Positions 44,381 through 54,208 of a stretch of 64,000 nucleotides of DNA are shown one piece after another (the first letter of the stretch is position 1; every line of letters begins with the position of its first letter). The position numbers were made by a program, and so were the translations under genes. Below the pieces are notes generated by a model that saw only the letters and a program-made list of their open reading frames with translations, did no database searches and was not told the origin of the DNA. Origin of the DNA: Bacillus sp. CH30_1T (lineage in GTDB: Bacteria; Bacillota; Bacilli; Bacillales; Bacillaceae_B); NCBI RefSeq assembly GCF_008364765.1, contig NZ_VTUY01000004.1:566596-630595 (forward strand), in the 5' to 3' direction.

Positions 44381-47300
44381 CTATTTGACTTGAACGTGAA
44401 TCTTTTTTCTCTCTGTGTTGCCTGCTCTATCAGTCGCAAGTACGATAATTGAATTGTCCCCTTTTTTCATTACAACTCGATGATGGAAAGCTCCTTTTGA
44501 ATCCACTTCTGCTTCTTTTCCATTAATAAGCACGTTATCTAAGTAATCATCTTTTGCCAAGCCCCGAACGGTGACCTCATGATCTTTTTCTACCATACCT
44601 TTAAAATCGTAGATAGTTATCTTAGGATTCTTCTGATCTAAAATTATGTTGACTGGAGAAGATGGATCTGTACTTCCTTCTTTCGTCATGGCTGTGGCGG
44701 TTAACGTATTCAATCCATTCTTCAATTTAATCGAGATGTTAAAGGTACCGTCCTGTTTGCTGGTGCCGGATCCTACATTTTTGCCATTACGTTGAATCGT
44801 AACAGTGCTTGCGGGGATCGCTGTCCCCTTTACTAGAACCTTATCTTGATTCGTATACGTATTATCCTGCGGTGTTTCAATGACAGGCGCTGAGATCGCA
44901 TTGTTCATGACCGCGCGAATCATTACGTTACCTTCTTCTGGTGTCGTAACATGCTCCCAGGTTCCATTAACCCGCAACCAAAGCCTGTCATGGAAAGGGC
45001 TATTTATATCACTATAGAGACTTGGTGATCTAGTAGAGTCATAGGGTTGTACATAGACCAAATAGAAATCTCCAGTGACAAAAATGTTTTTATCGGTTAA
45101 ATCAACATGAGTCCAATCCCCGTCAGTCCGCGCATCAGCTTCAAATGGACCCGCAATTCTTTTACCAGGAGCTCCGTTAAGACCTGTTGAATCATATACT
45201 GCTACTTGAAATCTAGTTGATCCCAGGTTAGGGAATTCAGTATTAACTTTAAAGAGTCCACCTGTCAGCCAAGATTTCGTGACTCCTTCTTCCAATGACA
45301 TTCTAATCGCAAAGCCATTGTTAGCACCGTAAAAAAACCGTGCCTCTTCTGATGTTCCATCATCATAAGCGATTTCTCCAGGAAACCCGATAAACCTTTC
45401 CAATTCGACATTCTGTTTGGTATTCTTTTTCGACCGGAGTGTAATCAAGTATTCTTTATAATCATATTCTTTATTGAACACATGTAACGTATAGTTACCT
45501 TCATAGGCTGTGAGCGTAAATCTTCCTTTACTATCCGTTTTCACAGGTGTTACGGCGGCATCCTCTACTAAAGAGATGATCGCATCTGATATCGGTTTCC
45601 CTGTCGTTTGATCCTTGACTACCCCTTCTACTGTTCCTTTCCCTAAAGGTTTAAGATTAAAGTTTGCTTCGACGGTCCCGTCTTTTGGAATCGAAACAGC
45701 TTGGTCTTTGGAATGAAAACCATAGGCTTCAGCGCGAAGAGTAAATTCCCCTGCCTTATGTGTCATGGAGAAACTTCCATCAGCTGGATTAGCTGTAGCT
45801 GAGAATCCAGAGTCTACTAGAGTTACCTGTGCACCGATCGGTAACACGTTTGGCTGACTAGAAGTATCTTGAACGAATGTTGCAGTTGGAGCTAACTCAC
45901 TGTTCTTAGACTTCTTTTTGATATGGATTTCATTTGTTGTATTTTTCTTAAAATTTTCTTGTTTCCTGTCTTCAGTAATAGGTTTATCAGTTAATGCTAT
46001 GTCATCCAAGTACCAGCCATCATAAGTTTCAGTCTCTGATTCAAGGTTTGTTTTATATGCATACATATAGAAGCTGATATAAATCCGCTTTCCAGCGTAA
46101 GCAGAAAGGTCCACTTCCGCATCAACCCAATTATCTGTATAGTACTTTGAAGGTTGTCCGAACTCATCAAATTCAGTAGCTTCCGTTTTAGTAACTATTT
46201 CCCAGTTTTGGCGGTCGGTAGAGATTAGGACCGCACCGAAATCGGTTGAACCACCGAATCCATCTGGACTAAAGTCATACCACTGCTTATACTGCAGGTA
46301 TGACTTACCGTTTTCAGGTATGTCGATAGGAGGCATATTGAGATAAGAAATAGTATCTGGGACATGTGGACCCTCTAAATTGGTTCCATATACGTTTTGT
46401 CCTGAATAAGCTTGTCCAGGTCCTGCTGCTGGGCTGCCCCATTCCCAATCGTTATTCACCCCTTCTGAATACCAACCTTCAAGAGCGGTTTCTAAATCGT
46501 GGAAATAACCAATCGTGATTGCAGGCTTAACTTCTACATCATATGTGGAAGAAGTTACTTGATTTTGACCATAATCAACGAAATTCCATTTGTACATAAA
46601 TGTACCTTTCCTTATATCCGCCCCTGGAACTACAGCTTGATAGGTCCCGTTTCTAAAGTCTCCGGCAGTTCTAGTTGCTTTTACAGTCTTCCATTGTTGA
46701 TCAACTAAATACTGAATTTCTACTGTATCTACACTGATGTTATCTTGTACTTCCACTGTTAATGGCAATACTTCCTGGTCGTATACAAATCCAGTAGAGG
46801 TATGCTGGTAGGTGGGATTGGTTGTGTCTTTACCGTCATGGACAACAATACCTTTAACCATTCCATTTCCTTTATTTAATGTTTTTATAGCGTTATAAGC
46901 ATTAACAAACCCATGCCCATAACCGTAATTAGGTGAGGATGAAAATTCAGAGTCTGTCAATGGTATGGATGTACTTGTAAGAATTTCCTCTATTTGGTCT
47001 ATCGTCAAAGATGCATTTGCTTGCTTTAACAACGCTACGACTCCTGTAATATGAGGTGATGCCATTGATGTACCACTCATCAGTTCATAATCATTCGTAG
47101 GTACGGCTGAGCGGATATCGACACCTGGTGCTGAAGCATCTGGTTTCATTTCGTCATATGGCCCTGGTCCACGGGAAGAGAACCACGCTAAGGCATTGCG
47201 ATCATCCGTTGCCGCAACCGCAAAAGATTCTGGATAGTTCGCTGGTGAGGAAACCCATCCTTCCCCATTAGAACCGGCATTGCCAGCTGCAAATACAGGG

Positions 47301-48400
47301 AAGATATTGGCAGACCTCCAATTTTGAACCATAGGGCGATACCATTCATCTAGTCCAGGACCACCACCCCAGGAGTTGTTTACTACATCTGGAGCTAACT
47401 CGGGATGAGGATTACCTTCAGCATCTTTTGGCGCCAATATCCACTCTCCAGCTTCGAGCAAATCGACATCCTGACCACCTTTTTTATCGAATGCTTTAAC
47501 CGCAATCCATTTTGCACCTGGGGCAACACCAATTTGGTTACTTCCATCAGGCTCTGAGCCAACCATGGTCCCAACCGTATGTGTACCATGTTTATTATCA
47601 TCATACGGTGTTTCTTTTCCTCCGACGGCATCAAACCAGTTTAATTGATGATCTGCCTGATTTGGATTCGCTGGATTGTATCCACGGTATTTTTCCATTA
47701 AAGCAGGATGTTCCCACTGAACACCTGTATCGATACTTGCCACCACGATTCCTGCTCCATCGATTCCCATATCCCATACTTGAGGGGCTCCGACTTTTTC
47801 AACTCCCCATTCAACCGTTGATGAAATTAGATTGGTCGTTTTTACTTTAGGTTGGATTGGTGTGATTATTTGCCGCGTTTCATTCGGAAGAATTTTTGCT
47901 ACCTCCGGAAATGCTGCCAATTTGTCCATCACATCTTTTGTTGCTGTCACCGCTATCGCATTCACAACATAGAAGGATTGAACGCTTTTCACTTCCCTTT
48001 TCTCCTTTGCTTTCTCAAGATAGTCCATTACTTCCGATTGATTTTCCATCGCAGTATTTCGTAATGTTGAAACAACGGCAGAACGGACCTGTAGTTTTGT
48101 ACTTGCAGCTGTTTGTTTCTGTTTCTTCGCTTTTTCTGCTGCTTCGATCGCTACCCGGTAAGTATCAACTTGCTCTTGGAACTTTAATATGAATGTAACC
48201 TGATTTTGATCCTTAAATTGTTTGATTAGTTTAGAATCTACTTTATTGGTAACCAAAGTTTTCTTACCAATAGACACTGGCTTTCTCTCTTCGGGATTTC
48301 CTTGTGCTATTGTGTTAATTGGGACGAACAGGTTGATTAAGAGAATGAAAGCTATTAGTAAACTTAATGGAAAATGATAAACGCTATTCTTATTGGCCAA
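44381..48400 (-). CDS. bacillopeptidase F-like S8 serine protease with accessory domains
   Basis: A 1339-residue secreted subtilase. The signal peptide covers about residues 1-33, then an I9-type propeptide (about 50-180). The triad is Asp224 (S-I-D-T-G-V-Q-W-E-H-P), His271 (H-G-T-H-T-V-G-T) and Ser445 (S-G-T-S-M-A-S-P-H), with oxyanion Asn374. Downstream come a MAM/immune-inhibitor-like jelly-roll region (about 630-800), two carboxypeptidase-regulatory-like beta sandwiches (about 850-1000) and Ig-like or Glucodextranase-type repeats at the C terminus (about 1170-1339). This resembles B. subtilis Bpr (1433 residues). Extracellular protein degradation is inferred. A 54-residue linker is lysine-rich. 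Confidence 0.93.
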   Translation of the reverse strand: MANKNSVYHFPLSLLIAFILLINLFVPINTIAQGNPEERKPVSIGKKTLVTNKVDSKLIKQFKDQNQVTFILKFQEQVDTYRVAIEAAEKAKKQKQTAASTKLQVRSAVVSTLRNTAMENQSEVMDYLEKAKEKREVKSVQSFYVVNAIAVTATKDVMDKLAAFPEVAKILPNETRQIITPIQPKVKTTNLISSTVEWGVEKVGAPQVWDMGIDGAGIVVASIDTGVQWEHPALMEKYRGYNPANPNQADHQLNWFDAVGGKETPYDDNKHGTHTVGTMVGSEPDGSNQIGVAPGAKWIAVKAFDKKGGQDVDLLEAGEWILAPKDAEGNPHPELAPDVVNNSWGGGPGLDEWYRPMVQNWRSANIFPVFAAGNAGSNGEGWVSSPANYPESFAVAATDDRNALAWFSSRGPGPYDEMKPDASAPGVDIRSAVPTNDYELMSGTSMASPHITGVVALLKQANASLTIDQIEEILTSTSIPLTDSEFSSSPNYGYGHGFVNAYNAIKTLNKGNGMVKGIVVHDGKDTTNPTYQHTSTGFVYDQEVLPLTVEVQDNISVDTVEIQYLVDQQWKTVKATRTAGDFRNGTYQAVVPGADIRKGTFMYKWNFVDYGQNQVTSSTYDVEVKPAITIGYFHDLETALEGWYSEGVNNDWEWGSPAAGPGQAYSGQNVYGTNLEGPHVPDTISYLNMPPIDIPENGKSYLQYKQWYDFSPDGFGGSTDFGAVLISTDRQNWEIVTKTEATEFDEFGQPSKYYTDNWVDAEVDLSAYAGKRIYISFYMYAYKTNLESETETYDGWYLDDIALTDKPITEDRKQENFKKNTTNEIHIKKKSKNSELAPTATFVQDTSSQPNVLPIGAQVTLVDSGFSATANPADGSFSMTHKAGEFTLRAEAYGFHSKDQAVSIPKDGTVEANFNLKPLGKGTVEGVVKDQTTGKPISDAIISLVEDAAVTPVKTDSKGRFTLTAYEGNYTLHVFNKEYDYKEYLITLRSKKNTKQNVELERFIGFPGEIAYDDGTSEEARFFYGANNGFAIRMSLEEGVTKSWLTGGLFKVNTEFPNLGSTRFQVAVYDSTGLNGAPGKRIAGPFEADARTDGDWTHVDLTDKNIFVTGDFYLVYVQPYDSTRSPSLYSDINSPFHDRLWLRVNGTWEHVTTPEEGNVMIRAVMNNAISAPVIETPQDNTYTNQDKVLVKGTAIPASTVTIQRNGKNVGSGTSKQDGTFNISIKLKNGLNTLTATAMTKEGSTDPSSPVNIILDQKNPKITIYDFKGMVEKDHEVTVRGLAKDDYLDNVLINGKEAEVDSKGAFHHRVVMKKGDNSIIVLATDRAGNTERKKIHVQVK

Positions 48401-48844
48401 GATGGTTTGAACTCCTCACAATTTTAAATTTGTTAAATCTACTAAATAGTTTATAACTTGATTAAAATCCCTCCTTTAAAATTTATAAACTACTAGACAC
48501 AATAGTATTAGTATTCTGAATTGTTAACAATACAACTTTTTTGATCGTATCAATCAAGAATATAAATGGATAATATAGGATGAGCGGTCCATAGAAGAAA
48601 TAATCTTTTTACTATTACTAACGATTTGCCTTTCTTATCCCTTAACAGAGTTAATAAACAACTTTATTTGTAATGGAACATCTTATGTGATTCAACAGCA
48701 GCTGACATCAGACCTTCAACAATCAAAAGTGCAGTTCTCACTGCTCTTTTAAAATATATTTGCTGTTTAAAATCTGTATTATGAAAACTAAATGATAAGT
48801 AATAGTTGAACAACTGTAGGCAGAGATAGAGCAAAATCGATAGG
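48401..48844. other. protease promoter side and AT-rich gap
   Basis: No gene. The part next to 48400 should hold the protease promoter; the remainder (48500-48844) shows no coding signal on either strand. Confidence 0.5.
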
Positions 48845-48920
48845 TAAACACACGGGTCGTCCTTCACAAACGAGAAGGAATACAGAAGAAGCCTTACGAC
48901 TATACAAAAGTAGAAACACG
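48845..48920 (+). pseudogene. possible resolvase/invertase HTH relic
   Basis: The plus-strand frame reads G-R-P-S-Q-T-R-R-N-T-E-E-A-L-R-L-Y-K-S-R-N-T and stops. G-R-P followed by E-E-A-L-R-L-Y-x-S is the linker/HTH_7 pattern of serine recombinases. Nothing of the catalytic domain remains. The match is short, so this is tentative. Confidence 0.35.
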
Positions 48921-49084
48921 AATGGATGAAATGTGAAAGACATTGTGACACCCTAAATTGTGATTGTGCCCGATTGTTGAAGATTGGAAAATGCGAAAAG
49001 CTGTAAAAATAGCACTTTTTCTAAAGGACCCCCATAGTTAAAGTCATATAAAAAAGAGCTGCCTTCAGCTGGCCGCTCCACTGA

Positions 49085-49190
49085 GAAGCAAGAAAATGAT
49101 CAATCCAGAAACAGAGAGATAAGACGTGTGAAAACAGTGAAGATAGGCAATCCTACCATTGACCAAAAATGAGAACGAACAGCCAATGAA
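49085..49190 (-). pseudogene. MFS transporter relic (duplicate of part of 39709-40881)
   Basis: The plus-strand sequence around 49088-49120 (AAAATGATCAATCCAGAAAC) and 49128-49165 (ACAGTGAAGATAGGCAATCC) parallels 40142-40165 and 40244-40275 of the intact MFS gene, with about 68 bp deleted between. Shows that the cassette was once duplicated to this side of the protease gene. Confidence 0.75.
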
Positions 49191-49496
49191 ATTGATTTCT
49201 TGCATCAAATAAGAAACACAAATATGCTTGGCGATCCTGATGAAGCAGCAAGGCTGAGCTTAACAATTATACTCTTACACCGCCTACAAGCTGTTCAAAA
49301 TCCCAATGTCTCAACAAGTAGAATGAATCTTATCCCCTTCCCACTTTTCAAACCATCTAGCGATTACTTCTCTAATCCACATGATGCTGACAATACTACT
49401 TTGTCAACATCAATAATAAAAACGATAAAGTGAATACAATTTTAGATAGTAATAATAATAAGCATTAAGACATTAAGTCCATATTAGGGAGTCCAT

Positions 49497-51017
49497 TTGT
49501 TTATGATAAAGAAAAAAAATGATCAGAATTCTACAGAAAGTCAAACACCTACTGAAATAGTGAATAGAGCTAAAAAATCATCTGATTTTAAAGAGATTAA
49601 AAAAAATGTTTCAGGAGTCCAGATATACATTCTATACTTCACTACACTTATTGATCACAAGACGATGGAACGAGTATTTCTTCCATATATTAATGATTGT
49701 GAAAAAAAGGGAGACCCATCTCTAGATATTATTCATTTTAAAAACAGCCTTCCTCTCGAAGATGTAATTAGAACTCAGGATGCAAAAGAAATCGAAGAAA
49801 AAATTTATCAAGGATACGTACTAATTAAATTTGAAAATACCTCTGAAGATTGTCTTTTAGTGAACATAAGCAATTTATCTAAAGGGATTAGAGAATCTAA
49901 TGAAACTGAGAATGAGTTTAATGTAATCGGACCAAAATTAGGCTTTGTTGAAAGTCTTGATACCAATATTCTTTTACTTCGAACTAAGATAAAATCTCCT
50001 TTATTAACTACTGAAGAGTTCGTACTTGGCACAATGTCAAAAACAAGAGTTACCATTGTTTATTTAGATGGAATAACAAATGAAGAACATATAGAAACAG
50101 TAAAAAAAAGACTCTCTAAAATAGATTTTGATATTATTTGGGATACTTCTGTAATAGACCAAATAATTAAAGATAATTCTCGTACTCCTTTTCCACTTTA
50201 CATGACTACGGAGAGGCTAGATAGACTTACTTATACTCTCACTTCGGGCCAAGTAGTTATATTTAGTGATGGTTCACCATACGCAATATCTGGTCCTGCT
50301 ACCCTACTCGATTTTTTTCTATCCTCGGAAGATTATTATTATAACTGGGTTATTGGGTCATTCTTTCGTTTTACACGAATATTTGCGATCATCTTTTCAA
50401 TCTTTTCTTCCTCTATTTATGTTGCGGTTGTGACGTTTCACTATGAGGTTATTCCCGCAGATTTACTAGGTCCGCTAATAGAGTCCAGAGCAAATGTTCC
50501 ATTTCCACCGTTATTGGAAGTTCTTTTTTTAGAAATGACAATTGAATTATTAAGAGAGGCAGGAGCTCGATTGCCTACTAAGGTAGGACAAACGTTGGGT
50601 ATTGTTGGAGGTATTGTTATTGGACAGGCCGCAGTTATGGCAGCACTGACGAGTAATATATTATTAATTATTGTCGCTTTATCAGCCTTAGCCTCTTTCA
50701 CTACACCAACTATGGTTATGTCCAACACGATTAGAATATTAAGATTTCCCTTTATCATTATGTCATCCTTACTAGGCGGGTTAGGTATTATGATTGGTTT
50801 TGCTGTGTTACTTTGTCATTTATTTAGATTAAAATCGTTTGAATCTCCTTATATGGTTCCTTTGCATCCGTTTCGTGGTAATAGTCTTGCGGATAGTATT
50901 ATAAGGTCCCCTTATAATAAATTAAACAAAAGGCCCGATTATTTGAGACCTATAGAAAAAATTAAATATTCACCAATAAAGGGAAACAAAAAGAAGGAAG
51001 ATATTAATGACGAATAA
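49497..51017 (+). CDS. gerKA: GerKA-type spore germination receptor subunit A
   Basis: A 506-residue membrane protein of the GerA family: a hydrophilic N-terminal domain (to about 275), then about five membrane segments and a short basic tail. Family motifs include S-K-T-R-V-T-I-V-Y-L-D-G-I, Y-P-L-Y-M-T-T-E-R-L-D-R-type P-F-P-L-Y, G-Q-V-V-I-F-S-D-G-S-P-Y-A, E-V-L-F-L-E-M-T-I-E-L-L-R-E-A-G-A-R-L-P, and G-Q-T-L-G-I-V-G-G-I-V-I-G. In the spore inner membrane it forms part of a nutrient receptor. TTG 49497 or ATG 49503 may start it. Overlaps the next gene by 11 bp; the order A-C-B is that of gerK. Confidence 0.92.
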   Translation: MFMIKKKNDQNSTESQTPTEIVNRAKKSSDFKEIKKNVSGVQIYILYFTTLIDHKTMERVFLPYINDCEKKGDPSLDIIHFKNSLPLEDVIRTQDAKEIEEKIYQGYVLIKFENTSEDCLLVNISNLSKGIRESNETENEFNVIGPKLGFVESLDTNILLLRTKIKSPLLTTEEFVLGTMSKTRVTIVYLDGITNEEHIETVKKRLSKIDFDIIWDTSVIDQIIKDNSRTPFPLYMTTERLDRLTYTLTSGQVVIFSDGSPYAISGPATLLDFFLSSEDYYYNWVIGSFFRFTRIFAIIFSIFSSSIYVAVVTFHYEVIPADLLGPLIESRANVPFPPLLEVLFLEMTIELLREAGARLPTKVGQTLGIVGGIVIGQAAVMAALTSNILLIIVALSALASFTTPTMVMSNTIRILRFPFIIMSSLLGGLGIMIGFAVLLCHLFRLKSFESPYMVPLHPFRGNSLADSIIRSPYNKLNKRPDYLRPIEKIKYSPIKGNKKKEDINDE

Positions 51018-52077
51018 CGCATTTGTTAAAATTATTATTGTTGCTTTATCTCTAAACCTGGCTGGATGTGTACCCCACAATATTATAAATGAAGTCTCTT
51101 TGATGCATAATGTAGGATATGATAAAGAAGAAGATATGTTAAAAGCAAGTGTTGTCTATCCAAATTATGCCGAGAATAATAATCCTGCTTTAATCACTGC
51201 TGCTGCAAAAAATCCATCTAGCCTACAGGAAGAACTTGGCCATCTGTCTCAATTTCCCTTTGAAATAGGTCAAGTAAGGTTAATAATATTTGGGGATAAA
51301 CTAAGCAGAGATGGTTTAGCAGACGTATTAGACACGATCTGCAAAGATCCAAAAATTGGTATTATAAGAATTGTTATTACAGATGGATCTCCAGATCTAA
51401 TACTAAGTAAAACCCTGAATAAGAGTCCGCTATTCTTAATGAATTTAATTGATAAAAGTATTGAAAATGAAGGAATTCCCGAATCTGATCTCCATGTAAT
51501 GTATGACCAGTATTTTGGAAGTGGAATTGATATGTCTTTACCTAATCTTATAGTTGATTCTAAAGGAAATATTAAAGTAGATGGAATGGGGATTTTTAAA
51601 GGTGATAAATTAGTACTTAGGATTTCAGATAAAGAAACATTCTTATTAAAATTAATGACGGATAGAAATAAACGGGGGGTATACAGTTTTACCCTCAACA
51701 TGAATGGTCACAAAGCTAATATTGGGGTTAGAACTATCAAAGGAAAACATAAAGTCAAGGTAAATCTCAGGGAACAAGTAAAAGTGAGCCTAAATTTAGA
51801 TATAGAACTTGATTCTTTGCCTGAGTGGATCAACTTGGAAAAGGAAGAGGATCTTAAATTATTTAATAAAGCTTTACAGAAATCAATATCAAACGAAGCT
51901 GAATTACTTCTAAAGGATTTTCAATCAAATGGTGTAGATCCTTTAGGTGTAGGAAGAATGTATAAAGTCAACCACAGAAATTTTTCTAAGCAGAGTTTTT
52001 ACGATAGGATTTATCCTAACATGACCTATGATGTAAGTACTAAAATTGTAGTCAGACAAACTGGGGTGGGAAAATAG
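51007..52077 (+). CDS. gerKC: GerKC-type germination lipoprotein
   Basis: A 356-residue lipoprotein: signal peptide with lipobox L-A-G-C (Cys21), then the Ger(x)C domains. L-G-x-x-Y-D-type start reads V-G-Y-D-K-E-E-D-M-L-K-A, and the C-terminal domain shows E-A-E-L-L-L-K-D-F-Q-S-N-G-V-D-P-L-G-V-G-R. C subunits sit on the outer face of the spore inner membrane and are needed for the A/B receptor to work. Overlaps the gene before by 11 bp and shares its last base with the next start (TAGTG junction). Confidence 0.92.
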   Translation: MTNNAFVKIIIVALSLNLAGCVPHNIINEVSLMHNVGYDKEEDMLKASVVYPNYAENNNPALITAAAKNPSSLQEELGHLSQFPFEIGQVRLIIFGDKLSRDGLADVLDTICKDPKIGIIRIVITDGSPDLILSKTLNKSPLFLMNLIDKSIENEGIPESDLHVMYDQYFGSGIDMSLPNLIVDSKGNIKVDGMGIFKGDKLVLRISDKETFLLKLMTDRNKRGVYSFTLNMNGHKANIGVRTIKGKHKVKVNLREQVKVSLNLDIELDSLPEWINLEKEEDLKLFNKALQKSISNEAELLLKDFQSNGVDPLGVGRMYKVNHRNFSKQSFYDRIYPNMTYDVSTKIVVRQTGVGK

Positions 52078-53204
52078 TGAACGTAGAAGTAAAAAAAAAT
52101 TTTCAAGTTTCAGCTTTTTTCACTTTTTTTCTCATCCACTCTTCACAAACCGGCATTGGCATTTTAAATTTTCAAAGTCAAGTTATTAAAGGTGCTGAAC
52201 AGGATGCTTGGATTTCTGTAATAATAACTGGTGTAACAACCCATATAATACTCTATATCATTTTTAAGCTACTAGGTGGGGGGACCAATGATTTAGTAGC
52301 TGTTCATCACTATTGCTTTGGAAAAACGATGGGTAACATTTTATCTCTCTTAGCATTGGTTTATTTTTGGTTGGCATCATTGACGGTTCTTCGCGCCTAT
52401 ATTGAGGTAATACAGATTTGGGTGTACCCTACAATAAATACATGGCAACTTTGTTTAGTATTCGGACTTACGTTTTATTATGTAATATCAAGTGGATTCC
52501 GTACTTTAACTGGCTTTAGTTTCTGGGGAGTTATTTTACCTTTCTTTCTCTTCTTTTTAATATATTTCCCAATGAAACATACGAATATTATTTATTTACT
52601 CCCAGCCTTCAGCCATTCCCTCAGTGAACTATTTGTATCTTCTAAATCTTATTCCCTGCTTTTTCTTGGTTTCGAATGGATACTGATGTATTTTCCTTTC
52701 ATTAGGGAATCAAATAATAAAAAGATTTCTAAATGGGCGTATCTGGGGAATCTGTATACAATCATTGTATATCTAATAATAACTTTAATTTCATTCTTGT
52801 ACTTCAATCAAGACGTATTACGACAATTACCTTGGCCAACTCTTATGATGGTGAAAATCGTTAAATTTTCCTTCTTGGAAAGATTCGAATATGTATTCAT
52901 ATTTATATGGTTTTTAGTGGTAATATCCCCTATATGTATTTCTATGTGGGCATGTACAAGAATCGTAAAAAGATCTTTTTCAATTCCTCCAAAAGTGACT
53001 TTAATACTCTTACTTATTGCAGAGATGATTGCTTCCATAAGCTTTAAAGAATTTAAAAGTATTGATCATCTTACCAATTTTACTGCTAATGTAGGAATTG
53101 GTTTTGTTTATGTGTATCTGCCACTCCTTCTTATAATAAAAATGCTTAAGAATAATTTTTTTAAAAAAGGTCAAACAAAATCTAGTGAGATTCACAAGCA
53201 TTGA
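52077..53204 (+). CDS. gerKB: GerKB-type germination permease subunit
   Basis: A 375-residue protein with ten membrane segments of the APC-like spore permease family, the presumed germinant-binding subunit. GTG start at 52077 shares a base with the gerKC stop. Motifs: T-G-I-G-I-L-N-F-Q-S-Q-V near the start, Q-D-A-W-I-S-V-I, and F-E-R-F-E-Y-x-F-I-F-I-W-F in the later half. Germinant cannot be predicted. Last gene of the operon. Confidence 0.92.
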   Translation: MNVEVKKNFQVSAFFTFFLIHSSQTGIGILNFQSQVIKGAEQDAWISVIITGVTTHIILYIIFKLLGGGTNDLVAVHHYCFGKTMGNILSLLALVYFWLASLTVLRAYIEVIQIWVYPTINTWQLCLVFGLTFYYVISSGFRTLTGFSFWGVILPFFLFFLIYFPMKHTNIIYLLPAFSHSLSELFVSSKSYSLLFLGFEWILMYFPFIRESNNKKISKWAYLGNLYTIIVYLIITLISFLYFNQDVLRQLPWPTLMMVKIVKFSFLERFEYVFIFIWFLVVISPICISMWACTRIVKRSFSIPPKVTLILLLIAEMIASISFKEFKSIDHLTNFTANVGIGFVYVYLPLLLIIKMLKNNFFKKGQTKSSEIHKH

Positions 53205-53253
53205 TTTCGAAAAATCCCCATAGATAATGATATAAATGTTTTACTAAAATAGA

Positions 53254-53279
53254 GCGCATAACTTGTTAAAGATATGCGC
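53254..53279. repeat. GCGCATA...TATGCGC hairpin, relative of the dispersed repeat
   Basis: A 7-bp perfect stem with an ACTTGTTAAAGA loop, followed by CCCG. It is downstream of gerKB and can also act as a weak terminator. It belongs to the same family as 35024-35059. Confidence 0.55.
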
Positions 53280-53394
53280 CCGTTCCTAATATAAAGTTAG
53301 CCAAGATTCTCTTTGCCCTTTTACTTTTTGGTCTTATGATAGCGAATTCAAAGGTAGAACGTAATCACCCGTAATGTGACGTTCTGTGACCTGA

Positions 53395-53823
53395 TTAACC
53401 AACTACGTTTGCAATTACTTCGATATTTCCACGAGTTGCTTTGGCATAAGGGCAAACCTTATGAGCTTCTGCAACGATTTCTTCAGCCACGCTAGTTTCT
53501 AAGCCTCTAATAGTGATATCCATAGTAATTGCCAGTACATAGCCGTCGTTCCCATCCTTGCCGAGCGTAACATGAGAATCAATTGTTATACCTTCTGCTT
53601 TAATATTTTTCTTTCTAAGAATAGTGCCCATCGCACCTTGGAAGCATGCGGCAAATCCTGCAGCGAACAGTTGCTCCGGATTTGTTCCAGCTCCGTTGCC
53701 TCCTAATTCCTTGGGATATCTCAAGTCCACATTAAGATTCTCATCGCTGGAAACAGCTTTTCCATCTCTTCCACCTTGAACGTTTACAGTAGCCGTGTAC
53801 AATTTCTTTTCCATTTTAATCAT
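53395..53823 (-). CDS. ohr: organic hydroperoxide resistance protein Ohr (copy 2)
   Basis: A 142-residue Ohr from the ATG at 53823, which has GGGGAG in front; a longer frame exists to 53844. Catalytic Cys60 (A-A-C-F-Q-G-A) and Cys124 (V-C-P-Y-A-K) are retained. It is over 90 percent like copy 1 at protein level and the DNA is similar through the upstream GGATTATTATTTTA-type sequence, so the duplication is recent or homogenised. The operator at 54113-54130 lies 290 bp upstream. Confidence 0.93.
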   Translation of the reverse strand: MIKMEKKLYTATVNVQGGRDGKAVSSDENLNVDLRYPKELGGNGAGTNPEQLFAAGFAACFQGAMGTILRKKNIKAEGITIDSHVTLGKDGNDGYVLAITMDITIRGLETSVAEEIVAEAHKVCPYAKATRGNIEVIANVVG

Positions 53824-53844
53824 TTTTGGAACTCCCCTTTTCAT

Positions 53845-54112
53845 ACTGGATTATTATTTTATACTCTAGCCGTACTGATGACTGCTTTTGCTTACCGAAT
53901 GGGCGTTGAACGTTCGTTCAGAAATAAATAATAAATGATTAACCATCATAACCCATTTACTGCTGATACACGAAATATTTTTAAGAGCAAATTGAATTAG
54001 ATATATTTAAAAGATATTTGCAAAGAAATAATATTAAATTTTAGTAATCCCCCCTTTCGAAAATATAATTACTAAAATTCGAATCATGTTTTGAAATTCT
54101 AAAAGTATATTT
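53845..54112. other. upstream region of ohr copy 2
   Basis: Mostly AT-rich. No gene. Contains a GAACGTTCGTTC-like element at about 53908-53920 and presumably the promoter for ohr copy 2. Confidence 0.4.
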
Positions 54113-54130
54113 ACTTACTAATAGGTAAGT
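54113..54130 (-). promoter_or_regulatory. TetR-type operator (upstream of ohr copy 2)
   Basis: ACTTACTAATAGGTAAGT, identical to the sites at 41435 and 43110 although 11 kb away from the repressor gene. Confidence 0.7.
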
Positions 54131-54208
54131 TATATTCTAAAAAAAATTCCTGAGATAAGTTATTGGGATTGCCGGTTGCTATATCAACGCCCCAATACTC
54201 AGGAATAA

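Noticed and set aside
48664..48951. Minus-strand 95-codon frame
   Set aside because: Hydrophobic, cysteine-rich shadow of a possible plus-strand recombinase relic; no ribosome binding site.
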